Part shown: positions 6,279-12,157 of the stretch, piece by piece
Layout: every line of letters begins with the position of its first letter
Position numbering within the stretch: the stretch's first letter is position 1
NCBI GenBank assembly: GCA_021107695.1
Contig: JAIOSI010000103.1
Location: 1 to 12,157, forward strand
From: a bacterium
Lineage (GTDB): Bacteria; RBG-13-66-14
Direction: 5' to 3'
Length of the DNA: 12,157 bases
The notes under the pieces: model-generated
Database searches by the model: none
What the model was told of the DNA's origin: nothing
What the model saw: the letters and a program-made list of their open reading frames with translations, nothing else
Made by a program: the position numbers and the translations under genes

Positions 6279-6308
6279 ATAGTACGCAAGGTCGGGGTCA
6301 AATGTCAA
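6279..6308 (-). promoter_or_regulatory. Promoter of tRNA-Asn
   Basis: On the minus strand a perfect TTGACA (6308-6303), an 18-bp spacer and TACTAT (6284-6279; 4/6) lie about 48 bp before the tRNA. The GC-rich discriminator (CCCCCGC) after the -10 resembles stringently controlled stable-RNA promoters; that control is an inference. Confidence 0.75.
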
Positions 6309-6331
6309 GTGGTCAAACCACTCTGACCTTC

Positions 6332-6365
6332 GCGATTATCAATAAAGCCGCTTTACGCTAATCGC
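6332..6365 (-). other. Two-part hairpin downstream of dnaJ
   Basis: GCGATTA and TAATCGC (7 bp) enclose an inner TAAAG-CCG-CTTTA stem. It lies about 60 bp after the dnaJ stop codon and lacks a clear T-run on the minus strand, so it may be a weak terminator or a 3' stabiliser of the chaperone transcript. A second small palindrome, AGTGGTCAAACCACT (6308-6322), follows and touches the tRNA promoter -35. Confidence 0.4.
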
Positions 6366-6427
6366 CACGGTCATCCGCTCCCGCTGGTCGCTTAACTTAT
6401 CTCTATTAACGGGCAGTGTTTGGCGAT

Positions 6428-7507
6428 TTAGTCTAACTCTGACAGTTTCTGAAACAGCTCCCGCTGCTTCTTCGTGAGCTTGCGGGGGATGCTTACCCGG
6501 AGGATAACCAGATGATCGCCGGTGCGTCCCGCCGCTTTGTTGGCGATACCCTTGCGCTTCAGGCGAAGCTTCGCACCGGACTGGGTTCCGGCGGGGACGG
6601 TAACGCTAACCTCTCCGTGGATGGTTTGGGTGGTCAGCTTGCCGCCGAGAACCGCAGTGGTGAGGGGGATGTCCTCTTCGGTGATGACATTGTTGCCCTC
6701 ACGGCGGAAGGTTCCGTCCGCTTTGGGGACGACCCGCACGTAGAGGTCGCCCCGGGGCGCGCCTCCTTCACCGGCTTCACCACGACCGGGGATGCGAATC
6801 CGCTTCTCTTCGCTGATGCCAGCGGGGATGGTTACCATAATCGCCGTGTCGCCGGGGGCGCGTCCGGTTCCGTGGCAACGCTGGCAGGGTTGCCGGGGGA
6901 CGACTCCCCGCCCCAGGCAACGGGAGCAGGGACGACTGATGGCAAAGCCGCCCTGTTGCTGGCTGACGGTACCGCTGCCCTCGCAGACCGGGCATTGGTC
7001 GAAGTCGGTTCCCGGCTGTCCGCCGGAGCCTTTGCAAACAGGGCAGCGACCATCCCCCGGAACGGAGATTTTGACCTTGCCGCCGAGAGCCACCGTGAGG
7101 AAATCCACGCTGACGGTAAGGTTGAGGTCCTGTCCGGCTTGCGACCGTACTCGCTGACGACCTCGTCCCCGTCGTCCACCGAAGAGATCGCCGAAGATGT
7201 CTCCCATACCGCCGCGGAGCAGGTCTTCCATGTTGATGTTGCCCTGAAAGCCCCCGGCTCCACCGCTGTTCGGTCGGCGGGGATCGTAGGCTCCGTACTT
7301 GCGGAGCTGGTCGTACTGTCGCCGCTTCTTCGGGTCGTGGAGGACGTCATACGCCTCACCGATCTCCTTGAAGCGTTCCTCCGCCTTGTTATCGCCGGGG
7401 TTGCGGTCGGGATGATACTTCTTCACCAGCTCCCGATAGGAGCTTTTGATGGCGTCGCCGTCGGCATTCTCCGGCACCCCCAGGGTCTTGTAATAGTCCT
7501 TACTCAT
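6428..7507 (-). CDS. dnaJ: Chaperone protein DnaJ (Hsp40)
   Basis: DnaJ delivers unfolded clients to DnaK and stimulates its ATPase. The 359 residues form a class A Hsp40. The J domain is at about 3-70, with HPD at 32-34. A short Gly/Phe-rich linker follows (about 80-115; SGGAGGF, DIFGDLFGG). The zinc region (155-215) has all four CxxCxGxG repeats: CPVCKGSG, CPVCEGSG, CSRCLGRG and CQRCHGTG. The C-terminal substrate-binding part includes GDLYVRVVPK and PAGTQSGAKLRLKRKG. The open frame continues 19 codons upstream into grpE, but MSKDYYKTLGV is the usual family start. This start overlaps the grpE end by 8 bp, which suggests translational coupling. It is the last gene of dnaK-Roadblock-Roadblock-grpE-dnaJ. 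Confidence 0.97.
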   Translation of the reverse strand: MSKDYYKTLGVPENADGDAIKSSYRELVKKYHPDRNPGDNKAEERFKEIGEAYDVLHDPKKRRQYDQLRKYGAYDPRRPNSGGAGGFQGNINMEDLLRGGMGDIFGDLFGGRRGRGRQRVRSQAGQDLNLTVSVDFLTVALGGKVKISVPGDGRCPVCKGSGGQPGTDFDQCPVCEGSGTVSQQQGGFAISRPCSRCLGRGVVPRQPCQRCHGTGRAPGDTAIMVTIPAGISEEKRIRIPGRGEAGEGGAPRGDLYVRVVPKADGTFRREGNNVITEEDIPLTTAVLGGKLTTQTIHGEVSVTVPAGTQSGAKLRLKRKGIANKAAGRTGDHLVILRVSIPRKLTKKQRELFQKLSELD

Positions 7508-8075
7508 TCCGCTCACCCTGCTCGTTCTCGTCGGCTTCTTCCGTTGGTAGAGCTTGGGCAACAATCACCTGCGCCGGGCGGAGGATGACCTCGCCCATTC
7601 GATAGCCATCGGCGAAGACGTTGATTACCGTGTTCGGCTCCGCCTCATCGCTGGGCTGAATCGCCATGCAGTCGTAGAGGTTCGGGTCAAAGGGCTTGCC
7701 CAGGGGCTTCATCCGCTCCACGCCCAGCCCAGCCAGTGCCTCGTCGAGCTTGGCAATCACCGCCTGGATGCCCTCGCGAAAGGTCGCCGCGTCCTCGGTG
7801 TCATGCTCCGCCGCCCGGTGGAGGTCGTCAATCGGCGGAAGCAGCGTGGAGAGCAGGCTGCGGTAGGAGTCGGCGCGGACCTGCCCCCGCATCATCGCCT
7901 GACGCTTGCGGAAGTTGTCGAAGTCCGCCGCCAGCCGAATGTACTTTAGCCGCAGGTCTTCTTCCTCCGGCGGGGTTAGTGGTTCCTCCTCGGCGGGTGA
8001 GATTACCTCGACGGTTTTATCTTCTACTTCCGGAGCTTCGTCGATCGGCGTTTTGTCCTGTTTGTGTTTCTTCAT
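7500..8075 (-). CDS. grpE: Nucleotide exchange factor GrpE
   Basis: GrpE dimers release ADP from DnaK. From the ATG at 8075 the product has 191 residues (E. coli 197). A charged N-terminus (PAEEEPLTPPEEEDLRLKYI) leads into the long coiled-coil helix with the family pattern LAADFDNFRKRQ. The C-terminal beta domain has GKPFDPNLYDCMAIQPSDEA, NTVINVFADGYRMGEVILR and PAQVIVA. The frame can extend to a GTG at 8126, but those extra codons fall inside a GC-rich palindromic repeat, so I prefer the ATG. No strong Shine-Dalgarno precedes the ATG, which leaves some doubt. It overlaps dnaJ by 8 bp. Confidence 0.95.
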   Translation of the reverse strand: MKKHKQDKTPIDEAPEVEDKTVEVISPAEEEPLTPPEEEDLRLKYIRLAADFDNFRKRQAMMRGQVRADSYRSLLSTLLPPIDDLHRAAEHDTEDAATFREGIQAVIAKLDEALAGLGVERMKPLGKPFDPNLYDCMAIQPSDEAEPNTVINVFADGYRMGEVILRPAQVIVAQALPTEEADENEQGERNE

Positions 8076-8116
8076 TTCGTAGTTTCGTTGGGAAGGTGGT
8101 GGAGTTTTATCAAAAA

Positions 8117-8138
8117 GGCACGGCACGCCGTACCCCTA
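8117..8138 (-). repeat. GC-rich palindromic intergenic repeat, family A copy 2
   Basis: Read on the minus strand, this segment starts TAGGGGTACGGCGTGCCGTG and matches the copy at 4686-4709 at most positions, including the CGGCGTGC centre. Changes such as TA/CG on one arm are matched on the other, so the stem is kept. It lies just upstream of grpE. Confidence 0.65.
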
Positions 8139-8189
8139 CCTGTGCCAGTGGTTGCTACAGGATACCTCAACGCTCGACCATAACCGGAA

Positions 8190-8561
8190 TTAGCCCAGGA
8201 TTTCGCGGATTTCCGGCTTGAGCTTGCGGATAGCCAGACGAGCCTGACCGAGATTGCCATTAATCGCAATTCCCATGCCAATCAGGTAGTCATCGTCCAG
8301 GCGTTCCATCAGGACATAGGTCAGGTTAGAGTAGGTAATCACGCCGTCAACCTGACCATCGCCACCCGCCGCCAGTGAGGCGCGCTTCGAGGCGAGGATC
8401 AGCTCAACATAAGCCATCGCAGCGTTATCGACATTAGACCGCTCGCTGGGGTCAATCTTGGAGACGATGATACCGGTCATCTCAAAGAGGACGGCAGCGA
8501 AGGCTCCTTTTGTATTCTTGATCGCCGTGGTGAGGGCGTTGTCTATCAAACTGTCTCTCAT
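8190..8561 (-). CDS. Roadblock/LC7-like domain protein (paralogue 1)
   Basis: This is a 123-residue single-domain protein. Its predicted order fits the Roadblock/LC7 fold: an N-terminal helix (2-16), two strands (GAFAAVLFE, TGIIVSKI), a central helix (AAMAYVELILASKRASLAAG), three strands (VDGVITYS, LTYVLMERL, YLIGMGIA) and a C-terminal helix (NLGQARLAIRKLKPEIREIL). Bacterial members such as MglB dimerise and often regulate Ras-like small GTPases, but no GTPase is in this window. It is clearly related to the gene at 8813-9175 (shared GAFAA-LFE-TGI, MAYVE, NLGQARLA). ATG at 8561 is preferred over the upstream ATG at 8600 because GGAGAG lies 4 nt before it and the paralogue has the same length. 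It lies between dnaK and grpE. The family call is from pattern, not a search. Confidence 0.75.
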   Translation of the reverse strand: MRDSLIDNALTTAIKNTKGAFAAVLFEMTGIIVSKIDPSERSNVDNAAMAYVELILASKRASLAAGGDGQVDGVITYSNLTYVLMERLDDDYLIGMGIAINGNLGQARLAIRKLKPEIREILG

Positions 8562-8812
8562 AGGTCTCTCCGTGGTTGGGGTTGTTTTTACTATCCACAA
8601 CTACTAGGAGTATATCAGAAACAACTCAAAAACACAGGAGAAAACTTTTGCATAACTGACCTTCGTCTTGCACGTCCGGCTTGGCTAACAATCATCGCAA
8701 TTTTATAACTATGGGTATCTGTTATCGATACGGACGACCCTGCAATTTAACGGCAAGCCTCCACAATAGGAGAAAAGTCCAATTTGTCTAGTTATGCAGG
8801 GGTTTCGGGAGT
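8562..8812. other. Gap between the two Roadblock-like genes
   Basis: These 251 bp are AT-richer than the genes around them. I see no open frame, tRNA or strong hairpin. A TATACT hexamer on the minus strand (near 8611-8616) could be a -10 box for paralogue 1, but no convincing -35 is found at the right distance. Confidence 0.4.
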
Positions 8813-9175
8813 TTAGAGAAGATTTACCAACTCTTTGCACAGGCGACGGAGTGCCAGGCGTGCCTGACCCAGGTTGCCGTCCGGCTCCAGACCGATCCCC
8901 ACGATGTAGGTCTCGTCAACCGGGACGAGGAGCATCTGAGCCTGGTCCGTGGTGATGAGCAGATTCTTTACATTGCCGCTGCCGCCGGCGTCCAGAGATG
9001 CCTGCTTGGCTGCACGCAGAGCCTCTACGTATGCCATCGTGGCCGTTTCCGGGTGGAAGCCAGCTTTGTGGTCAACGACATCAACGAGGATGCCGGTGTT
9101 CTCGAAAAGAGCCGCCGCGAAGGCACCGGAGGTGTTGCTAACGGCACGCTCCAGAGCTTGCTTGATTTGTTTCAT
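8813..9175 (-). CDS. Roadblock/LC7-like domain protein (paralogue 2)
   Basis: This 120-residue protein has the same helix-strand-strand-helix-three strands-helix layout as its neighbour: MKQIKQALERAVSNTSGAFA, LFENTGILVDVV, ATMAYVEALRAAKQASLDAG, VKNLLITTDQAQMLLVPVDE, YIVGIGLEPDGNLGQARLAL and a final helix. The two probably arose by tandem duplication and may form a heterodimer, which is inference. The central segment is strongly conserved, while the second strand region and the C-terminus differ. ATG at 9175 is chosen over 9220 by comparison with the paralogue; GGAAA lies nearby as a weak ribosome binding site. It is the first gene after dnaK, separated by a 252-bp gap full of palindromic repeats. 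Confidence 0.75.
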   Translation of the reverse strand: MKQIKQALERAVSNTSGAFAAALFENTGILVDVVDHKAGFHPETATMAYVEALRAAKQASLDAGGSGNVKNLLITTDQAQMLLVPVDETYIVGIGLEPDGNLGQARLALRRLCKELVNLL

Positions 9176-9240
9176 GGTTATTTTCCGTTTGAAAGAAGAT
9201 TGGCGTTGAGAGGAGGACACACTGTCCCCCTTCCCTTAGT

Positions 9241-9387
9241 CCCTTTCCCAAAAGGGGAGAGGGGTGTTTTCCTACCACTGACTCAATTGCTATGATGGAG
9301 GGACGGAGCAATCCGCCCCTCCTTTTTGTTGTCTGAATCGGGAATAGAGTCGCTGACCACTTTGCGGCGGGGATTAAAGTCCCCGCC
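9241..9387. repeat. Cluster of three GC-rich hairpin repeats downstream of dnaK
   Basis: Three separate inverted repeats are packed here: CCCTTTCCC with GGGGAGAGGG (9241-9264, imperfect); GGAGGGACGGA with TCCGCCCCTCC (9297-9307 / 9312-9322, one mismatch, then T5 on the plus strand); and GGCGGGGA with TCCCCGCC (9366-9373 / 9380-9387, perfect). No plus-strand gene needs a terminator here, so they look like intergenic repeat units; they may also act on the dnaK transcript end. Confidence 0.65.
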
Positions 9388-9399
9388 CTACATTGCCTC

Positions 9400-9427
9400 C
9401 GCGAGTCTGTGTCCAGCTTCAAGCTGG
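9400..9427 (+). repeat. 28-bp dispersed repeat, copy 2 (abuts dnaK stop)
   Basis: An exact inverted copy of 3812-3839. Its last base touches the dnaK stop codon (TAG, 9430-9428 on the minus strand), so on the transcript the CCAGCTTGAAGCTGG palindrome follows the stop directly. Confidence 0.8.
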
Positions 9428-11329
9428 CTACTCTTCTTCGTCCACTACTTCATAGTCGGCATCGACCACGTCTTCTTGCTCGTTGCTGCCGGGTTGGTCG
9501 GCTCCGCCCGCACCGGGCTGAGAACCCGCCTGCTGGTAGAGCTTCTCGCTCATGGTGTTCAGAGCCTGGGTCAGAGCCTCCTGAGCCGAGCGAATCTCGT
9601 CGAGATCCTCGCCCTTGAGTGCCTCACGAACCCGACCCATCGCCGCTTCGATGGTGTTCTTGTCGTCTTCGGGAACCTTGTCGCTCATGTCTTTGAGCAG
9701 TTTCTCGGCTCCGTAAACGGCGGAATCTGCCTGATTGCGCAGGTCAACCTCCGCGCGCTTCTCTTTGTCCTCGTCGGCGTGAGCCTCGGCATCCTTCACC
9801 ATCTGGTCGATCTCATCGTCGGAGAGACCGGATGAGGCGGTGATGGTGATCTCCTGCTGCTGCCCCGACGCCATGTCCTTGGCGGAGACCTTGACGATAC
9901 CGTTGGCATCGATGTCGAAGGAGACCTCGACCTGAGGAATGCCGCGCATCGCCGGTGGAATCCCGGTGAGGTGGAAGCGTCCGATGGTCTTGTTGCCACC
10001 AGCCATCTCTCGCTCACCCTGCAAAACGTGAACCTCCACCGTGGTCTGGTTGTTCTCGGCGGTGGTGAATATCTGGCTCTTGTGGACGGGGATGGTCGTG
10101 TTGCGCTCGATGAGCCTGGTGCAGACACCGCCCAGGGTTTCGATCCCCAGGGAGAGCGGGGTTACATCGAGGAGGAGGATGTCGGTAACCTCGCCCGCAA
10201 GGATTCCCGCCTGAATGGCGGCACCGACGGCGACGACCTCGTCGGGGTTAACGCCCCGGTGCGGCTCTTTGCCGAAGAGCTTCTTGACTATCTCCTGCAC
10301 GGCGGGCATCCGGGTGGAGCCACCGACGAGGATGACCTCGTCAATCTCGCTCTTCTTCACCTTGGCGTCGCGGATGGCACTCTCGCAGGGGGCAACAACA
10401 CGCTCTACCAGATCGTCCACCAGAGACTGGAACTTCGCCTGGCTCAGTTCCATGTTGAGGTGAACCGGATTGCCGTCGCGAGCGGTAACGAAGGGCAGGT
10501 TGATGTTGGTGGAGGACTTGCTGGAAAGCTCCTTCTTCGCGCCCTCGGCGGCATCCTTCAGCCGCTGGAGTGCCATTTTGTCTTTACGAAGGTCAATCCC
10601 CTCCAGCTTCTTGAACTCATCGGCGAGCCAGTCGATGACCCGCTTGTCGAAGTCATCGCCACCGAGGTGGGTATCACCATTGGTGGACTTCACCTCGAAA
10701 ACACCGTCGCCCAGTTCGAGGACGGAGATATCGAAGGTTCCGCCACCGAGATCGAAGACAGCGATGGTCTTGTGGTCTTTACCGTCCTTGCCCAAACCAA
10801 AGGCGAGGGCAGCGGCGGTCGGCTCGTTGACGATGCGCAGGACTTCCAGTCCGGCGATCTTGCCAGCGTCTTTGGTTGCCTGACGCTGGGCGTCGGAGAA
10901 GTACGCCGGCACGGTGATGACGGCCTTAGAGACCTTCTCGCCCAGATAGTCCTCGGCGGTCTGGCGCATCTTCTGGAGAATCATCGCGCTGATTTCCGGC
11001 GGAGTGTAGTTCTTGCCGTCGATCTCCACGGCGGCGTCGCCGTTGGCGGCTCGCACCACCTTGTAGGGGACGGTCTTGATCTCTTCGGTAACCTCAGAGA
11101 ACTTGCGTCCGACGAAGCGTTTGATCGAGAAGACGGTCTTGTCGGGGTTGGTGATTGACTGACGCTTCGCCACCGGACCGACGAGTCGTTCGTCGTCCTT
11201 GGCAAATGCCACGATACTGGGGGTCGTCCTGCCACCTTCGGCGTTGGGGATGACGGTAGGCTCGCCGCCCTCCATCACTGCCACACAGGAGTTGGTCGTC
11301 CCCAGGTCTATTCCGATAACCTTGGACAT
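9428..11329 (-). CDS. dnaK: Molecular chaperone DnaK (Hsp70)
   Basis: DnaK binds exposed hydrophobic peptides in an ATP-driven cycle with DnaJ and GrpE. The 633 residues are full length (E. coli 638). Motifs in order are [18 protein letters not shown] (5-22), the phosphate-binding motif [45 protein letters not shown], the interdomain linker [19 protein letters not shown] (about 385-403), the beta-sandwich substrate domain, a helical lid, and a Gly/Gln-rich tail ending [11 protein letters not shown]. The region [20 protein letters not shown] is the segment found in Gram-negative but not Gram-positive Hsp70s. GGAGG lies 4 nt before the ATG. It is followed by two Roadblock-like genes, grpE and dnaJ. 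No CIRCE element or sigma32 promoter is seen upstream; a 12-bp inverted repeat is there instead. Confidence 0.98.
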   Translation of the reverse strand: MSKVIGIDLGTTNSCVAVMEGGEPTVIPNAEGGRTTPSIVAFAKDDERLVGPVAKRQSITNPDKTVFSIKRFVGRKFSEVTEEIKTVPYKVVRAANGDAAVEIDGKNYTPPEISAMILQKMRQTAEDYLGEKVSKAVITVPAYFSDAQRQATKDAGKIAGLEVLRIVNEPTAAALAFGLGKDGKDHKTIAVFDLGGGTFDISVLELGDGVFEVKSTNGDTHLGGDDFDKRVIDWLADEFKKLEGIDLRKDKMALQRLKDAAEGAKKELSSKSSTNINLPFVTARDGNPVHLNMELSQAKFQSLVDDLVERVVAPCESAIRDAKVKKSEIDEVILVGGSTRMPAVQEIVKKLFGKEPHRGVNPDEVVAVGAAIQAGILAGEVTDILLLDVTPLSLGIETLGGVCTRLIERNTTIPVHKSQIFTTAENNQTTVEVHVLQGEREMAGGNKTIGRFHLTGIPPAMRGIPQVEVSFDIDANGIVKVSAKDMASGQQQEITITASSGLSDDEIDQMVKDAEAHADEDKEKRAEVDLRNQADSAVYGAEKLLKDMSDKVPEDDKNTIEAAMGRVREALKGEDLDEIRSAQEALTQALNTMSEKLYQQAGSQPGAGGADQPGSNEQEDVVDADYEVVDEEE

Positions 11330-11371
11330 GGTTCCTCCGTTCAGTTTTGTTTTTTTTGTGTAAAGCGTAAA

Positions 11372-11429
11372 CTCCCCCTACAGTGACTGTATGCCACTAT
11401 CCAACGGCACTGCACAGCTGTAGGGGGAG
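11372..11429 (-). promoter_or_regulatory. Long inverted repeat upstream of dnaK
   Basis: Perfect 12-bp arms (CTCCCCCTACAG at 11372-11383 and CTGTAGGGGGAG at 11418-11429) enclose 34 nt that hold a further GCC/GGC pairing. The repeat ends about 42 bp before the dnaK ATG. Only scattered T follow it on the minus strand, so a terminator is possible but not typical. An operator or a member of the intergenic palindrome class is equally possible. It is not CIRCE. Confidence 0.6.
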
Positions 11430-11444
11430 GTGAGAGTTAGGGTT

Positions 11445-11470
11445 TTCAGCTTATCGTTCGATAAGCTGAA
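11445..11470 (-). repeat. Hairpin spanning the stop codon of the upstream gene
   Basis: TTCAGCTTATCG and CGATAAGCTGAA are perfect 12-bp arms with only two bases between them. The TAA stop codon of the gene at 11451-12155 lies in one arm. No T-run follows, so it is not a classical terminator; it may stabilise the mRNA 3' end or act with the next inverted repeat. Confidence 0.7.
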
Positions 11471-12155
11471 TGCTGGTGGTTCCGGTAATCTGACGGCTCT
11501 GGAGGTTGATATTGTTGTAGCCGTCTTTTAGCTCAATGCGTCGGGTGAAGAGGATGTTCGAGTTGATCTCACCCTGGCTCGGCTTGCGATTCGAGGACAG
11601 GATAGCCACGGCGATGGTGTGGCTGCCCGACTCCACGGAATCCACGTAGCTGCCGTACACGAACTTGTTGATCTGCTTCTCGCCGATGATCAGGTCAACA
11701 TTGCCATCCACGACCTCGCGGACAACCTCGCCATCGAGGAGGATGTAGAAGTAGATAGTCTCGCCATCTTCGGCCTGGAAGGCATCACCGGAGATCGCCA
11801 TCGCCAACTGCACCATCTTGGGGCTGTCAGTATCCACCGTGGAGGTAGAGTTCTTCGGCTTTGCCATAATCAGAGCCTCACGGACATCATCGTCCACACG
11901 GAGGTCTTTGAGGCGGAAGAGGTCGGCACTCTCCAGCTCATTGGCAATACCCACGTAGGCGATCAGCTTGAGGAAGTAGTCCTCGTCGTAGTCAATCTGC
12001 GCCAGGGCAAAGATAATATCGTTGCTCATCGGCTTGGCGAGCAGGCAGTGATAGAACAGCGCGTCGTCAACCCGGTATTCGTCATCAACGAGAGCAATAT
12101 CGCTGGCGGTAAAGACAGGACGGGAGCCGGTGGTCTTGATCGCCTCGACGAGAAC
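11451..12155 (-). CDS. Protein of unknown function, C-terminal 234 residues (runs off right edge)
   Basis: I do not recognise this protein. The frame stays open to the right edge through VLVEAIKTTGSRPVFTASDI, so the Met at 12029 is probably internal. The N-terminal part of the visible region (about 1-95) looks helical and acidic, with two loosely similar stretches, VDDEYRVDDALFYHCLLAKP and LKDLRVDDDVREALIMAKP. These may be repeat units. After a Ser/Thr-rich linker (KNSTSTVDTDSPK) comes a beta-rich domain of about 120 residues (VQLAMAISGDAF, YFYILLDGEVVREVVDG, SGSHTIAVAILSSNRKPSQG), perhaps an Ig-like sandwich. It lies 121 bp before dnaK on the same strand. No signal peptide can be judged because the start is missing. 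Confidence 0.8.
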   Translation of the reverse strand, partial: VLVEAIKTTGSRPVFTASDIALVDDEYRVDDALFYHCLLAKPMSNDIIFALAQIDYDEDYFLKLIAYVGIANELESADLFRLKDLRVDDDVREALIMAKPKNSTSTVDTDSPKMVQLAMAISGDAFQAEDGETIYFYILLDGEVVREVVDGNVDLIIGEKQINKFVYGSYVDSVESGSHTIAVAILSSNRKPSQGEINSNILFTRRIELKDGYNNINLQSRQITGTTSIQLIER

Positions 12156-12157
12156 AT

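Noticed and set aside
6512..7588. Long plus-strand open frame of 358 codons opposite dnaJ and the grpE end
   Set aside because: It is the complement of well-supported dnaJ/grpE coding sequence, has low-complexity Gly/Ala/Val composition typical of antisense GC-rich frames, and shows no domain.
8076..8126. grpE N-terminal extension to GTG at 8126
   Set aside because: The extension runs through a GC-rich palindromic repeat and is not GrpE-like; ATG at 8075 gives the usual length.
9971..11158. Plus-strand open frame of 395 codons opposite dnaK
   Set aside because: An antisense frame of a highly conserved gene; opposite-strand frames of dnaK are a known source of false gene calls.
11330..11450. 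CIRCE (HrcA) operator or sigma32 promoter before dnaK
   Set aside because: No TTAGCACTC-N9-GAGTGCTAA pattern and no CTTGAA/CCCCAT pair is present; the inverted repeat there is of different sequence.
1..12157. CRISPR array, integrase or intact transposase
   Set aside because: No regularly spaced direct repeats and no recombinase-like protein are visible in any frame.

Overview
The window comes from a bacterial chromosome of moderate-to-high GC. It is most likely from a diderm (Gram-negative-type) lineage that I cannot place at phylum level. Three things support this: DnaK carries the N-terminal ATPase-domain segment typical of Gram-negative Hsp70s, there is a secreted DUF3108-type protein with a signal peptide, and short palindromic repeats fill many intergenic gaps. 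Every gene I can support is on the minus strand, so the text reads from right to left.

Right part (about 6.4-12.2 kb). A partial gene of unknown function enters from the right edge. It is followed by a DnaK chaperone cluster in the order dnaK, two small paralogous Roadblock/LC7-like proteins, grpE, dnaJ. The two Roadblock-like genes between dnaK and grpE are the unusual part. grpE and dnaJ overlap by 8 bp. Gaps in this region hold GC-rich hairpin repeats, and a 12-bp inverted repeat lies just before dnaK.

Middle part (about 4.8-6.4 kb). A tRNA-Asn(GTT) gene has its own promoter and a strong terminator. A gene-free stretch of roughly 0.6 kb follows. It contains a 437-bp segment bounded by 11-bp inverted repeats and A7 tracts, which looks like a MITE or insertion-sequence remnant. 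Next comes a secreted DUF3108-type protein.

Translation operon (about 3.0-4.7 kb). infC-rpmI-rplT has the canonical order, a near-consensus sigma70 promoter and an intrinsic terminator. infC appears to start at the rare codon AUA, placed 5 nt after a perfect GGAGGT Shine-Dalgarno. This agrees with the known use of non-canonical infC starts for autoregulation.

Left part (1-2945). Directly after the rplT terminator lies a visibly AT-richer, three-gene EcoRII/Dcm-type restriction-modification-repair cassette: a C5-cytosine methyltransferase, an EcoRII-type endonuclease with both the N-terminal effector and C-terminal catalytic domains, and a Vsr mismatch endonuclease. The predicted target is CCWGG. 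The genes abut or overlap, and the last one overlaps by ATGA the start of a GC-rich serine hydrolase (beta-lactamase family) gene that runs off the left edge. A candidate promoter for the cassette starts transcription inside the rplT terminator hairpin, so cassette transcripts would escape that terminator.

The least ordinary points are the Roadblock pair inside the chaperone cluster, the tightly docked M-R-V cassette with its promoter inside a terminator, the AUA start of infC, and the TIR-bounded gene-free segment.
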